From positions 1-58,364 of the forward strand of contig CAZRBG010000037.1 in NCBI GenBank assembly GCA_964598225.1: a stretch of 58,364 bases of DNA. Direction: 5' to 3'. Position 1 is the stretch's first letter, and the number at the start of each line of letters is the position of its first letter. The stretch is from SG8-4 sp964598225. GTDB lineage: Bacteria > Planctomycetota > Phycisphaerae > Sedimentisphaerales > Anaerobacaceae. Position numbers and translations under genes: made by a program. A model generated the notes under the pieces. It saw only the letters and a list, made by a program, of their open reading frames with translations. It was not told the DNA's origin and did no database searches. Positions 25,481-33,718 of this stretch are shown one piece after another.

Positions 25481-26833
25481 TTAGCCCTCGAACTTCCAGC
25501 CGTCTCGGTACTCGCGGCTGAGCAGGGCGTTCGCTTCGGAGCTGTTCGTGAAGCGGCCGGCCTTGCAGTCGTAATTCAGCTTCTTTCCGACGCGGTATGC
25601 TATCAGACCCAGATGCATCGTCTCGATTGCATCGCCGCTATAGACGAAATCGCAGCTCGTCTTCAAGTCGCCCTTACAGGCATCGATCCACTCTTTCTGG
25701 AAGTGGCCCAGCGGCGGAATCACTTCTTCTTGCGATCTCTTATCGTAATACGTCAGGTCCGCATCGTTGCCGAAAGGTATCAGAATCCGAGAGTCGAAAT
25801 CGCATATCACAAAACCCTTCGTCCCTTTGAACATCGCGCCGTGTCCGATCTTGTTTAGATCGACGTATTTCCTCGGGGATCTCGGCTTCATATTCTCCGG
25901 TTTTCCTCCCCAGGGCACGCCCTGGTACCAGTGTAAGCGAATCGGCCCGCGCCAGTCATTGGCCGGAAAGTCGAAAGAGCTGTGCAATTCAACCGGCGTG
26001 ACTTCGGGATTGTATTGCTCGCCTTCGGCTTCGGCCGTCGTGGGCACCTTGGCGTCAATGGCGTTCCAGGCAAGATCGATCGTGTGACTTCCCATGTCGC
26101 CGATCTGTCCTGTTCCGAAGTCCCAGTACATATTCCAGCTAAGGCAGTTCATGCCGGGCCTGCGAGAGAAGTACTCCGGATTGTAGGGATGGAAGGGCGC
26201 TTCGCCGATCCACAGGTCATAATGAAGCGCCTTGGGCGGCGTGCCCTTGGCCGGGGGATAACCGTCTCTGTAAATCCGGCGGTTAGCCCACGCATAGACG
26301 TCGGTCAGCTCGCCGACGGCGCCGTCCTTGACTAACTCGCGGACGCGCTCGAAGTTCGGTTTGGCGTGACGCTGGGTGCCCACCTGCGTGGCGAGTTTGT
26401 TCTTTTTCGCAATGAATTTGTCGCGAACGATGCGGGTCTCCTCTACCGTGTGGGCCAGCGGTTTTTCCATATAGCAGTGAAGGTCGCGGTTGAGCGTCCA
26501 GTTCGCGATCAAGCCGTGCGTGTGGTCAGTCGTGCAGCAGATCACGGCGTCGATGTCCTTCTGGTCGAGGCACTTGCGCCAATCGACGTAGCGTTTAGCC
26601 TTCGGGAATTTTTTGGATCCGTGGTCGAGATGGTTCTCATCCACGTCGCACAGGGCCACGACGTTTTCGCTCCGGACCGAGCCGAAATGCGCATCGGCCC
26701 GGCCCCACGTCCCGATCATGGCGATGTTGAGCTTGTTATTAGCCGAATTGGCGCCGGAAAGCGTGCCGCTCGGCAGAATAATCAGCCCGGCCCCGGTCGC
26801 TACGGATGATTGAAGGAATTCGCGTCGTTTCAT
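25481..26833 (-). CDS. Tat-signal Gfo/Idh/MocA family oxidoreductase
   Basis: A 450-residue exported oxidoreductase. MKRREFLQSSVATGAGLIIL at the N-terminus is a twin-arginine signal, which means folding with cofactor before export. The NAD-binding motif is IAMIGTWGRAD (GxGxxG partly changed), CYMEKPLAHTVEE holds the EKP catalytic lysine, and GQIGDMGSHTIDLAWNA is the conserved C-terminal domain entry seen in planctomycete paralogues. The start at 26833 is chosen for GGAG 9 bases upstream and for the Tat motif; an ATG 15 bases earlier has no such site. Relatives act on sugars or glycosides in the periplasm. The substrate is unknown. It converges with the lipoprotein gene. Confidence 0.9.
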   Translation of the reverse strand: MKRREFLQSSVATGAGLIILPSGTLSGANSANNKLNIAMIGTWGRADAHFGSVRSENVVALCDVDENHLDHGSKKFPKAKRYVDWRKCLDQKDIDAVICCTTDHTHGLIANWTLNRDLHCYMEKPLAHTVEETRIVRDKFIAKKNKLATQVGTQRHAKPNFERVRELVKDGAVGELTDVYAWANRRIYRDGYPPAKGTPPKALHYDLWIGEAPFHPYNPEYFSRRPGMNCLSWNMYWDFGTGQIGDMGSHTIDLAWNAIDAKVPTTAEAEGEQYNPEVTPVELHSSFDFPANDWRGPIRLHWYQGVPWGGKPENMKPRSPRKYVDLNKIGHGAMFKGTKGFVICDFDSRILIPFGNDADLTYYDKRSQEEVIPPLGHFQKEWIDACKGDLKTSCDFVYSGDAIETMHLGLIAYRVGKKLNYDCKAGRFTNSSEANALLSREYRDGWKFEG

Positions 26834-26892
26834 GGTTCTGGTCTCCATTATTTGTTTGATAATTTTTCCTGACACCACAAATCCGGATTGCT

Positions 26893-26908
26893 AATGTACA
26901 TGCACATT
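26893..26908. promoter_or_regulatory. Imperfect palindrome upstream of the Tat oxidoreductase
   Basis: AATGT-A-CATG-C-ACATT is symmetrical except for one base pair. It overlaps a possible minus-strand promoter (TTGCAA, 17 bases, TACATT). It could be an operator for a local or distant regulator. Evidence is symmetry and position only. Confidence 0.3.
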
Positions 26909-26944
26909 CAGCCCGTTGCAAGCAGAAACTTGAACCGCACGGTC

Positions 26945-27718
26945 TTATGATGGGTTGAGCGGGTCTTTGGCGAGGTGCTTTATTGCCGCGGCGAATCTTT
27001 CGGGGGTGCCGATGTCGAACAGGCGGCTTTTGGCGGGGAAGGCGTAGCAGCTTTGTTCGATTAGCCTGGGGAAAAGCTCGTGCTCGAGTGAAAATGCGGT
27101 GTTATCCGGGACCAGGGACAAAACCTCTTTTCGGAAGAGGTAGATTCCCGCGTTGATGTAACGGCTGTTGGCTTGCTCGGCCTTTTCCTCGAAGCCGGTA
27201 ATTCGCTGTGAATCATCGAGCATTACCAGGCCGCAGTCGCCTGTGTTTTCCGTTTCGATGACGACCATTGACATCAGGGCGTGCCGTGCCGAATGGAAAT
27301 CGTAAAACCGGCGGAGGTCCGCCGAGCAGAATGAGTCCCCGTTGGCGACCAGGAAGGTGTCGCTTTTTATGTGCTTGGCGGCGTTTTTGATTGCGCCTGC
27401 GGTTCCGAGGGGCTTGTGCTCGTCGGAGACGACGAATCGTCGACAGCGGGGGGCCGGGCCCCATGCCGCGGAGTCGTTCTTATCGGCGTAGTAATCGCGG
27501 ATGACATCGGACATATAGCCGGCGCACAGGATAAATCGTCGCAGGCCGAATTCGGCGAATGTGTCGATGACGATGTCGAGGAATGGTCTGTCGCTTATCT
27601 CAGCCATAGGCTTGGGGCGGTCATCGACGACTGAGCGCAGGCGGGTTCCCATGCCGCCGCAGAGAATCACGGCGTCGATTTCGCTGAGTTTGTTTTTAGT
27701 AAGTGTCCTGGTGTGCAT
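26945..27718 (-). CDS. hddC: Heptose-1-phosphate nucleotidyltransferase (HddC-like)
   Basis: A 257-residue sugar-nucleotidyltransferase. The nucleotide-binding signature AVILCGGMGTRLRSVVDDRPKPMAEI opens the protein, VANGDSF gives the metal-binding aspartate near residue 110, and FEEKAEQANSRYINAGIYLF is the sugar-binding strand. The pattern fits HddC (D-glycero-alpha-D-manno-heptose-1-phosphate guanylyltransferase) better than RmlA or GalU. Its start overlaps the end of the kinase gene by 23 bases, the same pairing as hddA-hddC elsewhere. The product would be a GDP-heptose; other hexose-1-phosphate substrates remain possible. It is the last gene of this operon. Confidence 0.83.
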   Translation of the reverse strand: MHTRTLTKNKLSEIDAVILCGGMGTRLRSVVDDRPKPMAEISDRPFLDIVIDTFAEFGLRRFILCAGYMSDVIRDYYADKNDSAAWGPAPRCRRFVVSDEHKPLGTAGAIKNAAKHIKSDTFLVANGDSFCSADLRRFYDFHSARHALMSMVVIETENTGDCGLVMLDDSQRITGFEEKAEQANSRYINAGIYLFRKEVLSLVPDNTAFSLEHELFPRLIEQSCYAFPAKSRLFDIGTPERFAAAIKHLAKDPLNPS

Positions 27719-28691
27719 AGACGATGATCTGGCTGCCAAGGGTCTCGAAATTGAAGGGGACGTGCAGAAATTTATCGAGCGATTTTTTCACGTGCCGCTG
27801 CTTCCTCGGCGGCACGAACAGCAGCATGAATCCTCCGCCTCCTGCGCCGCAGAGCTTGCCGCCGATGGCGCCGGCCTTGAGAGCCGTCTCGTATATGGTG
27901 TCAATATCGCAGGTCGAGACGCGGCTGGAAAGGCTCCGCTTCAGCTTCCATGATTCATGCATGAGCCTGCCGATACCGTCAATGCCCTCGCCGTTGTTGA
28001 GGATATTAACCGCTTCGTCCACCATGTCCTTCATGTTCTTGAGTTCGCTGCTTTTATCGGCGGTATTTCGAATCTGCTCTCCGGCGATTTCCGACGCGGT
28101 CCGGGAAAATCCTGTGAAAAAGAACATCAGATGATTTTGCAGCTCGATTATCCTCTTGCGCTTTACTGTAACCGGTTGCACGAGGAAATTTTCCTTGCCG
28201 TTGAATTCGATCCTGTTCAGTCCGCCGAAAGCGGCGGCGACCTGGTCCTGTGACCCGACGGCCTCGCCGACGACATCCTGCTCGACATAGATGGCGTTCG
28301 CGGCAAGCTGGCGCTTGCCGATCATCTTGCCGGAAAGGGCGTAGAGGGCGTTCAGGAAACCGATGGTGAAAGCGGAACTGGAGCCGATCCCCGAGCGGGC
28401 GGGCAGATCGCTGGTGTGGACCATTTCGATGCCCTGGTCTATCCTCATGAACTTGAGACACTCGCGGACGGCGGGATGTTTTATCTGATTGATATCGCAT
28501 TTTTCCTCACGCAGGCTGTACCTGATGCGGTACTTGTAGCCGAAGAAGGGCGGCAGGAACCGGCAGCTTATGTAGCAGTACTTGTCGATGGTCGTGTTGA
28601 GCACCACTCCGCCGTTTTCCCGGTACCAGACGGGATAATCCGTCCCGCCGCCGAAGAACGAGATGCGAAATGGCGTTCTGCTTATGATCAT
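27696..28691 (-). CDS. hddA: GHMP-family heptose-7-phosphate kinase (HddA-like)
   Basis: A 331-residue GHMP kinase. Motif 1 is RTPFRISFFGGGTDYP, motif 2 (ATP loop) LPARSGIGSSSAFTIG near residue 95, and motif 3 GGKLCGAGGGGFMLLF near residue 280. These are the features of D-glycero-alpha-D-manno-heptose-7-phosphate 1-kinase (HddA). The paired nucleotidyltransferase supports this reading. The isomerase (GmhA) and phosphatase (GmhB) needed to complete a heptose route are not in the window and would have to be elsewhere. Confidence 0.86.
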   Translation of the reverse strand: MIISRTPFRISFFGGGTDYPVWYRENGGVVLNTTIDKYCYISCRFLPPFFGYKYRIRYSLREEKCDINQIKHPAVRECLKFMRIDQGIEMVHTSDLPARSGIGSSSAFTIGFLNALYALSGKMIGKRQLAANAIYVEQDVVGEAVGSQDQVAAAFGGLNRIEFNGKENFLVQPVTVKRKRIIELQNHLMFFFTGFSRTASEIAGEQIRNTADKSSELKNMKDMVDEAVNILNNGEGIDGIGRLMHESWKLKRSLSSRVSTCDIDTIYETALKAGAIGGKLCGAGGGGFMLLFVPPRKQRHVKKSLDKFLHVPFNFETLGSQIIVYAHQDTY

Positions 28692-28919
28692 CCAATATCC
28701 CCGATTAGCTTGTCTTCACAGACTCTTTCTGCCGTCTTCGGGGCTTGTCATGCAAATTTCATGCCGGGGTGCTTGAAAGGCCGTTTATCGGCTATGGGCG
28801 GGTATTCTCGTTGAGTCTGTAAGATAATTGGACATGCCGGACGTTTAAGAGCTTGCCTTGAGCTTTCGTGCAGACCGTCCGTCACAGCCTTGCAGACGTG
28901 CGTGCTTAGTGGAGAAACA

Positions 28920-28943
28920 GCAAGCCCCACCCTACGGGCTTGC
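28920..28943. terminator. Perfect 8-bp hairpin after the SDR gene
   Basis: GCAAGCCC and GGGCTTGC flank an 8-base loop, 18 bases beyond the stop of the minus-strand SDR gene, in a 270-base gap (28692-28961) without any coding sequence. No T-run follows, so it may be a pause or processing site. The arm sequence also occurs in the element at 35536-35619, which suggests a dispersed repeat. Confidence 0.4.
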
Positions 28944-28961
28944 CGTCCGAACCTGCAGTTG

Positions 28962-29951
28962 TTATACAACTGAAGCCTGAGCGCACTGCAGCGACGGGCG
29001 GGTGCTGCGATACCACTGAATTGTCTTTTTTATGCCGTCGCGGATGGATGTTTTTGCCTCGAAGCCCAGAAGCTGCTTCGCTTTGGACGTGTCGATCAGT
29101 CTCCGGGGTATCATGGTTGGTTTGGATGCGTCGAATTCGACTCGGGCGCCGGTGCAACCGTCTGTGTCAAGCATCGCCCGTAAGGCCTGTTTAATAGTGC
29201 AGGGCGCGCCGCTGGCAATATTTATCGGACTGTAAGTTTCGATTTTCTCCATGGCCAGCAACATCCCGTCTATGAAGTCGTCGATGTAGATGAAATCCTT
29301 TACATCGTTGCCATCTCCCCAAACCTCGATCGGATCGTGTCTTTCGACGACCTTCCGCATCAGGGCCGGCAGCACGTGCGAGGTTTCCCACTCGAAATCG
29401 TCATGCGGGCCGTAGATATTGGCGGGCCGGACCACGACGGTCGGCATCGGTTGTGGTATCTTCTCCGCATACATTCGGCACAAGACCTCGGTGAACTGTT
29501 TCATCCAGGCGACGCAGTAGTATTTCTCAAAAACATCGCCCGGTATCATCTCTTGCTCTGTGACCGGATGATCGACGGCCGGATAGACGGTGTTACTGCT
29601 CAAAAAGAGAAACTTCTTAACACCGGCGGCGTATGCCGCATCCAGCAGCAGCGTGTTCATCAGGATGTTCGGAGTAACGTGGACGAGAGGTGTCTTAGCC
29701 ATTACACCGGCGCCCGAGGTGTTAGCGGCACACATGAAGACATAATCTATCCCCTCTGCAACGCCGCGGCAGTCGTTCTTGTTCGTAAGATCACAGGTGA
29801 CGTACTCGATTCCGTCGTCTTTTATTGTCGGCGGTTTTCTATGTATTGTTGCCCGAACGTCGGCTCCGAGCGACAGCAATCGGTTTATAAGGTTAGTACC
29901 AACGAAGCCGGCGCCCCCGGCCACCAGAATTTTCTTACCCTTGAACATCAT
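28962..29951 (-). CDS. Extended SDR: NAD-dependent epimerase/dehydratase family
   Basis: A 329-residue extended short-chain dehydrogenase. It has VAGGAGFVGTN as the NAD-binding motif, FLSSNTVYP for the catalytic serine region, RPANIYGPHDDFEW, and GDGNDVKDFIYIDDF in the substrate domain. This resembles GDP-fucose synthase/GDP-sugar epimerase-reductases. In the YxxxK site the lysine is present (VAWMKQF) but the position of the catalytic tyrosine is valine. It overlaps the cupin gene stop as ATGA. A role as epimerase or reductase of the keto-sugar made by the 37627-38610 dehydratase is plausible. The missing tyrosine leaves the mechanism uncertain. Confidence 0.87.
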   Translation of the reverse strand: MMFKGKKILVAGGAGFVGTNLINRLLSLGADVRATIHRKPPTIKDDGIEYVTCDLTNKNDCRGVAEGIDYVFMCAANTSGAGVMAKTPLVHVTPNILMNTLLLDAAYAAGVKKFLFLSSNTVYPAVDHPVTEQEMIPGDVFEKYYCVAWMKQFTEVLCRMYAEKIPQPMPTVVVRPANIYGPHDDFEWETSHVLPALMRKVVERHDPIEVWGDGNDVKDFIYIDDFIDGMLLAMEKIETYSPINIASGAPCTIKQALRAMLDTDGCTGARVEFDASKPTMIPRRLIDTSKAKQLLGFEAKTSIRDGIKKTIQWYRSTRPSLQCAQASVV

Positions 29952-30457
29952 TCACCGCCTTGATCTCTTTGAGAGAGTATTGGATTGTCAATCGGCCAGA
30001 AGATATTGAACTTCGGATCGTCCCATTTGTATGTGAACTGTTTCGAGCGATCGTAATACGTTGATTGTTTGTAATGAAATATTGCAGTTTCGCTGAGGAC
30101 CAGGTGAGCGTTGCCGTATTTCGGAGGCACCAGAACCTGTTTTCGATTCTTTTCCGACAGAACGAACGACTGCCACTCGCCGAAATCAGCGGAGTCGCTG
30201 TCGCCGTTTACTACAACAAGGTAGAATTTGCCGTGCAGACAGGATATCAGCTTCCAGGTTTCATTGTCGCCGTGGATGCCCCGCAGCACGTTCCTTGAAG
30301 AGACGGAAATGTCGTCCTGGATGAATTTCACGTCAATGCCGTGTTTTTTATATAGGGCTTCGTTGTATGTTTCGATGTATTCACCCCGAAAATCCTCGAA
30401 TACGTCCAGCTCGATCTGTAACACACCTTTCAGGTTTGTTTTATGTACTTTCACCAA
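29948..30457 (-). CDS. RmlC-like sugar-nucleotide 3,5-epimerase (cupin)
   Basis: A 169-residue double-stranded beta-helix protein related to dTDP-4-dehydrorhamnose 3,5-epimerase. DVFEDFRGEYIE is the N-terminal strand, SSRNVLRGIHGD keeps the catalytic histidine of LRGLH, and YKWDDPKFNIFWPI is the standard C-terminal motif. The usual QDNHS is QDDIS, so one histidine is lost, as in some 3- or 5-mono-epimerases. The start is TTG at 30457, abutting the previous stop, or GTG one codon later. In this operon the substrate is more likely a GDP-4-keto-6-deoxy-heptose or hexose than dTDP-rhamnose. Confidence 0.86.
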   Translation of the reverse strand: MVKVHKTNLKGVLQIELDVFEDFRGEYIETYNEALYKKHGIDVKFIQDDISVSSRNVLRGIHGDNETWKLISCLHGKFYLVVVNGDSDSADFGEWQSFVLSEKNRKQVLVPPKYGNAHLVLSETAIFHYKQSTYYDRSKQFTYKWDDPKFNIFWPIDNPILSQRDQGGE

Positions 30458-31837
30458 TCAGCTCGCTTTGGGTAGCCTAAATATGCTATTTCGTATGTTA
30501 TATTCATAGACGAGACTGCGTATTTTCGTGAAGAGCCTGTTCGGCGGCACGATCTTTATGAGCCCGATTAAGATCTTGTCCAGCGGGAACGGCATCTTCG
30601 CAATTACCGCTCCGAGAGAATAGATGTTGTGCCGGACGTTTTTTTCATGTTCGTCGAAGCAGGACAGAGCGGACTTCTCCGAGCAGCCGGTCATGTCGCC
30701 CTTATAATTCGACGGATCGATCAGATGTCGCTCGATACAGTAGTTATATAATTCCGTACCTTCCGTCGGCACGGCTGTGGTGTAATGAGGATACGTTACC
30801 CTGCCTCTCTTGCTCACCGCTATAGTATCCAGATCGTCCTGCAAGGTGGACTCCGGTGTTGCAAGCATGTAATTGACCCATGTATTGATGCCGTAGCTTC
30901 TGATCTTTCTTAAATTGGCCACCACGTCCACGTCCCGCATCTGTCTTCTAAGAACGTCCCGCCTGACGTGATCCGAGGTGCTGTCGAGCGAGAGGTGAAC
31001 CGAAAAGCATCCGGCTTTTCGCAACAGTGACAGCAGATCGTTGTCTATTATGTCCAGGCGAAGATAGCAATTAAATGGCACGCCTATACGCCGGGAGTAA
31101 GAATCAGCAAATTCTTCGAGCCAGTCGTTGGCTCTGGTGGCGAACAGATCGTCGCCGAACTTGACGAAGTCCATTCGGTACTTGCTCTTGACGTCCTCGA
31201 TTTCGCGTATGATTCTCTCTACCGAGAATCGCCTTACTATAGGTCCTTTGCCTTTATAGAGCTGATGGTAGTAGCTGTTGCAGCAGTAAGCGCATTTGAA
31301 CGGGCAGCCCCTCGTCGCGTAAAATGTCTTCTTGGGTGTGTCCTTGAGATATGAATTCGAGAGTACGAGGTCTCTGTCGGCGACCGGCAGCTCGTCGAGG
31401 TTACGTATCAGCGGCCGAACGGGATTGCCGCCTTTCGTGGTAATGAGGTTGGCAATATCGTCGTAAGGTTCATCCTTCTCGACCCGCTCCAAGAAATCGC
31501 GGAAGGCACGTTCACCCTCGCCGACGCAATATGCGTCCATGCCGCTCTTATCGAATGTCTCCGGCGAGAAGGTCGGCTGCGGCCCGCCCATGATCGAGAC
31601 GAATTGGTGTATTTGCCCGGCTTTCCGGTTGGCCTCAACGATTGATTCGTAACCCATAATATTCACGGAGTAGGCGATGACCTCCGGCTTTATCTGCTCA
31701 ACAACAGTCAGGAAATCATCATTTTCAAGGACGCAGAAATAAGTCGAGTGGCCGAATTGCTTTGCGATTGCAGACAGATATGAGATCGAGATATGATCAG
31801 CGAATCCTAACTGATGTATGACGAACAGTATCTTCAT
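30458..31837 (-). CDS. B12-binding-domain radical SAM enzyme
   Basis: A 459-residue protein with an N-terminal cobalamin-binding-like Rossmann domain (about 1-130) and a radical SAM barrel with the cluster motif CPFKCAYCC (C-x3-C-x2-C) near residue 180. The C-terminal 100 residues are helical and basic. Class B radical SAM enzymes of this kind often methylate unactivated carbons or rearrange sugars. Set between sugar-nucleotide genes, it may C-methylate or remodel the sugar. No characterised subgroup can be named from sequence alone. The next gene begins directly after its stop codon. Confidence 0.9.
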   Translation of the reverse strand: MKILFVIHQLGFADHISISYLSAIAKQFGHSTYFCVLENDDFLTVVEQIKPEVIAYSVNIMGYESIVEANRKAGQIHQFVSIMGGPQPTFSPETFDKSGMDAYCVGEGERAFRDFLERVEKDEPYDDIANLITTKGGNPVRPLIRNLDELPVADRDLVLSNSYLKDTPKKTFYATRGCPFKCAYCCNSYYHQLYKGKGPIVRRFSVERIIREIEDVKSKYRMDFVKFGDDLFATRANDWLEEFADSYSRRIGVPFNCYLRLDIIDNDLLSLLRKAGCFSVHLSLDSTSDHVRRDVLRRQMRDVDVVANLRKIRSYGINTWVNYMLATPESTLQDDLDTIAVSKRGRVTYPHYTTAVPTEGTELYNYCIERHLIDPSNYKGDMTGCSEKSALSCFDEHEKNVRHNIYSLGAVIAKMPFPLDKILIGLIKIVPPNRLFTKIRSLVYEYNIRNSIFRLPKAS

Positions 31838-31850
31838 AGGTGCTCATCGT

Positions 31851-32852
31851 CTATTTCATGCCGACAGGCTCGGCGAAGTAGTTTTTTCTTTTCGTGTACT
31901 CGTCACGGTTCTCTACGAACCAGTTCCACGTCTCCATGAGGCCGTCGAGCAGCGAGGTAGTCGGGTTGTAGTGGATCAATTCTCTCGCCAAGGAGATATC
32001 CATAACACGCCTGGGAAATCCGGCCGGTTTCGACGTGTCGAAATCATAGTTGAAGTCGAGAAAAGCGTTCAGCGTTTCGATCAATTCTTTTATCGAGTGG
32101 CCTTCGCCGCTGCCGAGATTAACGAATCTGCCTTTGGTGCCGTAATGGAGCGCCTGAATGACTCCTTCGGCTACATCTCTGCTGTACGCGAAGTCGCGCA
32201 CGGCCGAGCCGTCTCCCCAGACAACAACCGGGTCCTGCTCGTTGTGAATTCGGCACATAAGCGTTGGAATCACCATAGCATTTTCCGGGTCGAAGTTATC
32301 ACCCGGCCCGTAAACATTGCAGGGACGCACGATAGCGAAGTTCTCTAGGCCGTATTGGATTTTATACGCCTGGACCTGCAATTCGGCCATTCTCTTGGCC
32401 CAGCCGGGGAACATGTCCATGGGTGGGCCTTCGGGGTCCTGGTCTTCTTTGAAGACCTCCGCGCTGGAATAGGCGCCAATCGAGCTGGTATACACGATCT
32501 TTTGGACTTTATTTAGACGACAGGCTTCGAGCACGTTTGTGTTGAACATGATAAGCGGCACAAAGAAACTGGCGGGCTTGCTCTTGGTGACCTCAATCGA
32601 ACCCTTTATGCCGGCGACGTGAAAAACAAAGTCCATCCCGGCGGTTATCTCTTTGCAGAAACTGAAATCGGTCAGGTCGCCATAAACGTGCTCGGCTTTC
32701 TCGTTCGTGACGATTCTGTCGAGCGAGACCGACTTTACGTTGGCGCCGGCGTCGCACAGGATATCGACAATCTGCCTGCCGATCATCCCGGTGCCCCCGG
32801 TGACCAGAACGTTGCCGGCGGTGAAATTCTTTAAGATTTCTTCTTTTATCAT
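31851..32852 (-). CDS. Extended SDR: NAD-dependent epimerase/dehydratase family
   Basis: A 333-residue extended SDR, distantly related to the one at 28962-29951. VTGGTGMIGRQ is the NAD motif, YTSSIGAYSS the serine region, RPCNVYGPGDNFD and GDGSAVRDFAYSRDVAEG the substrate-domain motifs. The lysine of YxxxK is present in FPGWAKRMAE but the tyrosine position is proline. It probably acts on a GDP-linked keto-sugar. It lies 23 bases downstream of the TylF-like methyltransferase and 13 bases before the radical SAM gene. Confidence 0.87.
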   Translation of the reverse strand: MIKEEILKNFTAGNVLVTGGTGMIGRQIVDILCDAGANVKSVSLDRIVTNEKAEHVYGDLTDFSFCKEITAGMDFVFHVAGIKGSIEVTKSKPASFFVPLIMFNTNVLEACRLNKVQKIVYTSSIGAYSSAEVFKEDQDPEGPPMDMFPGWAKRMAELQVQAYKIQYGLENFAIVRPCNVYGPGDNFDPENAMVIPTLMCRIHNEQDPVVVWGDGSAVRDFAYSRDVAEGVIQALHYGTKGRFVNLGSGEGHSIKELIETLNAFLDFNYDFDTSKPAGFPRRVMDISLARELIHYNPTTSLLDGLMETWNWFVENRDEYTKRKNYFAEPVGMK

Positions 32853-32875
32853 GATATTAACGTTATCTGCGCGGC

Positions 32876-33634
32876 TTACTCGACTATGAAATAGGACACT
32901 CTCGAGGCGTAGCGATAGCGGCGAAGTTTGATATTGTTCAGTCCGAACACTTCCATAAGCGCGGCCGTCTCGCCGGGCGAATCATGGTCGTTAAGTTCGT
33001 CGAAACCGAGTACGCTGCCTTTGACCAGTCTGGGTTTGATAGCCTCCAGGCACACCTTGGTCGGCTCGTAAAGATCGAAGTCGAAAAACGCCATCGCCAC
33101 GATCGTCTCGGGATAGTCCTCGAGATATTCATATATCTTCTCGCAGGCGTTGCCGACCACGAACTCATATTTCTTAATGTGACTGAGAGGGTTGTCCCCT
33201 TCCTGACACTGCATCACCTGGTCGAGGTACGGCAGATAATCGTCTGTGACCTTGATGTTGCCGATCTCTATCATCTCCGACGCGCCGTCTTTGTCGCTGA
33301 TGTTCGGGAATCCCTCGAAAGTGTCGAAGCCGATGATCTTCTTGTGCCTGTTGTAAGGCTCGTAGATCGCCCGAAGCGCCGCGAAGTACGACATGTTCTG
33401 CCCCCAGCGGGTGCCGAAATCCATGATGACTCCCTGGAGGTCAATCGCCTGCCTGTAAAGAAAGTCCATGAACAGCAGGCGCGAGAGGGTCTTGGAGTTG
33501 AGGAACAACCCCAGATTGGGCAGGATGGCGTCATCGGGAAGAGGGGACCGCTTGAATACATCGACAAATCTGCTTCTTGCCGCATTTTCCACGTCGCTGG
33601 CGTAATTCATGCCGCCCAAAGTCGTCTGTGGCAT
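32876..33634 (-). CDS. TylF/MycF-like SAM-dependent sugar O-methyltransferase
   Basis: A 252-residue class I methyltransferase of the TylF/MycF/NovP family. Features are GVIMDFGTRWGQNM (SAM loop), GFDTFEGFP, and FFDFDLYEPTKVCLEAI, where the aspartates bind the divalent metal. The family O-methylates nucleotide-linked deoxysugars. The start at 33634 has AAGGAG 8 bases upstream. The likely role is O-methylation of the sugar built by this operon. Confidence 0.88.
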   Translation of the reverse strand: MPQTTLGGMNYASDVENAARSRFVDVFKRSPLPDDAILPNLGLFLNSKTLSRLLFMDFLYRQAIDLQGVIMDFGTRWGQNMSYFAALRAIYEPYNRHKKIIGFDTFEGFPNISDKDGASEMIEIGNIKVTDDYLPYLDQVMQCQEGDNPLSHIKKYEFVVGNACEKIYEYLEDYPETIVAMAFFDFDLYEPTKVCLEAIKPRLVKGSVLGFDELNDHDSPGETAALMEVFGLNNIKLRRYRYASRVSYFIVE

Positions 33635-33718
33635 AATTCTATCTCCTTATAATTCAGAGGTTCAAGCCCGCAAAACCATCCGTGCATGCGTGTAATTAAG
33701 GATACATACGAGTAACTA

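Noticed and set aside
28692..28961. Possible small or broken gene in the 270-base gap between hddA and the SDR gene
   Set aside because: The 73-codon frame shows no recognisable motif; the gap is better explained by the hairpin and repeat sequence.
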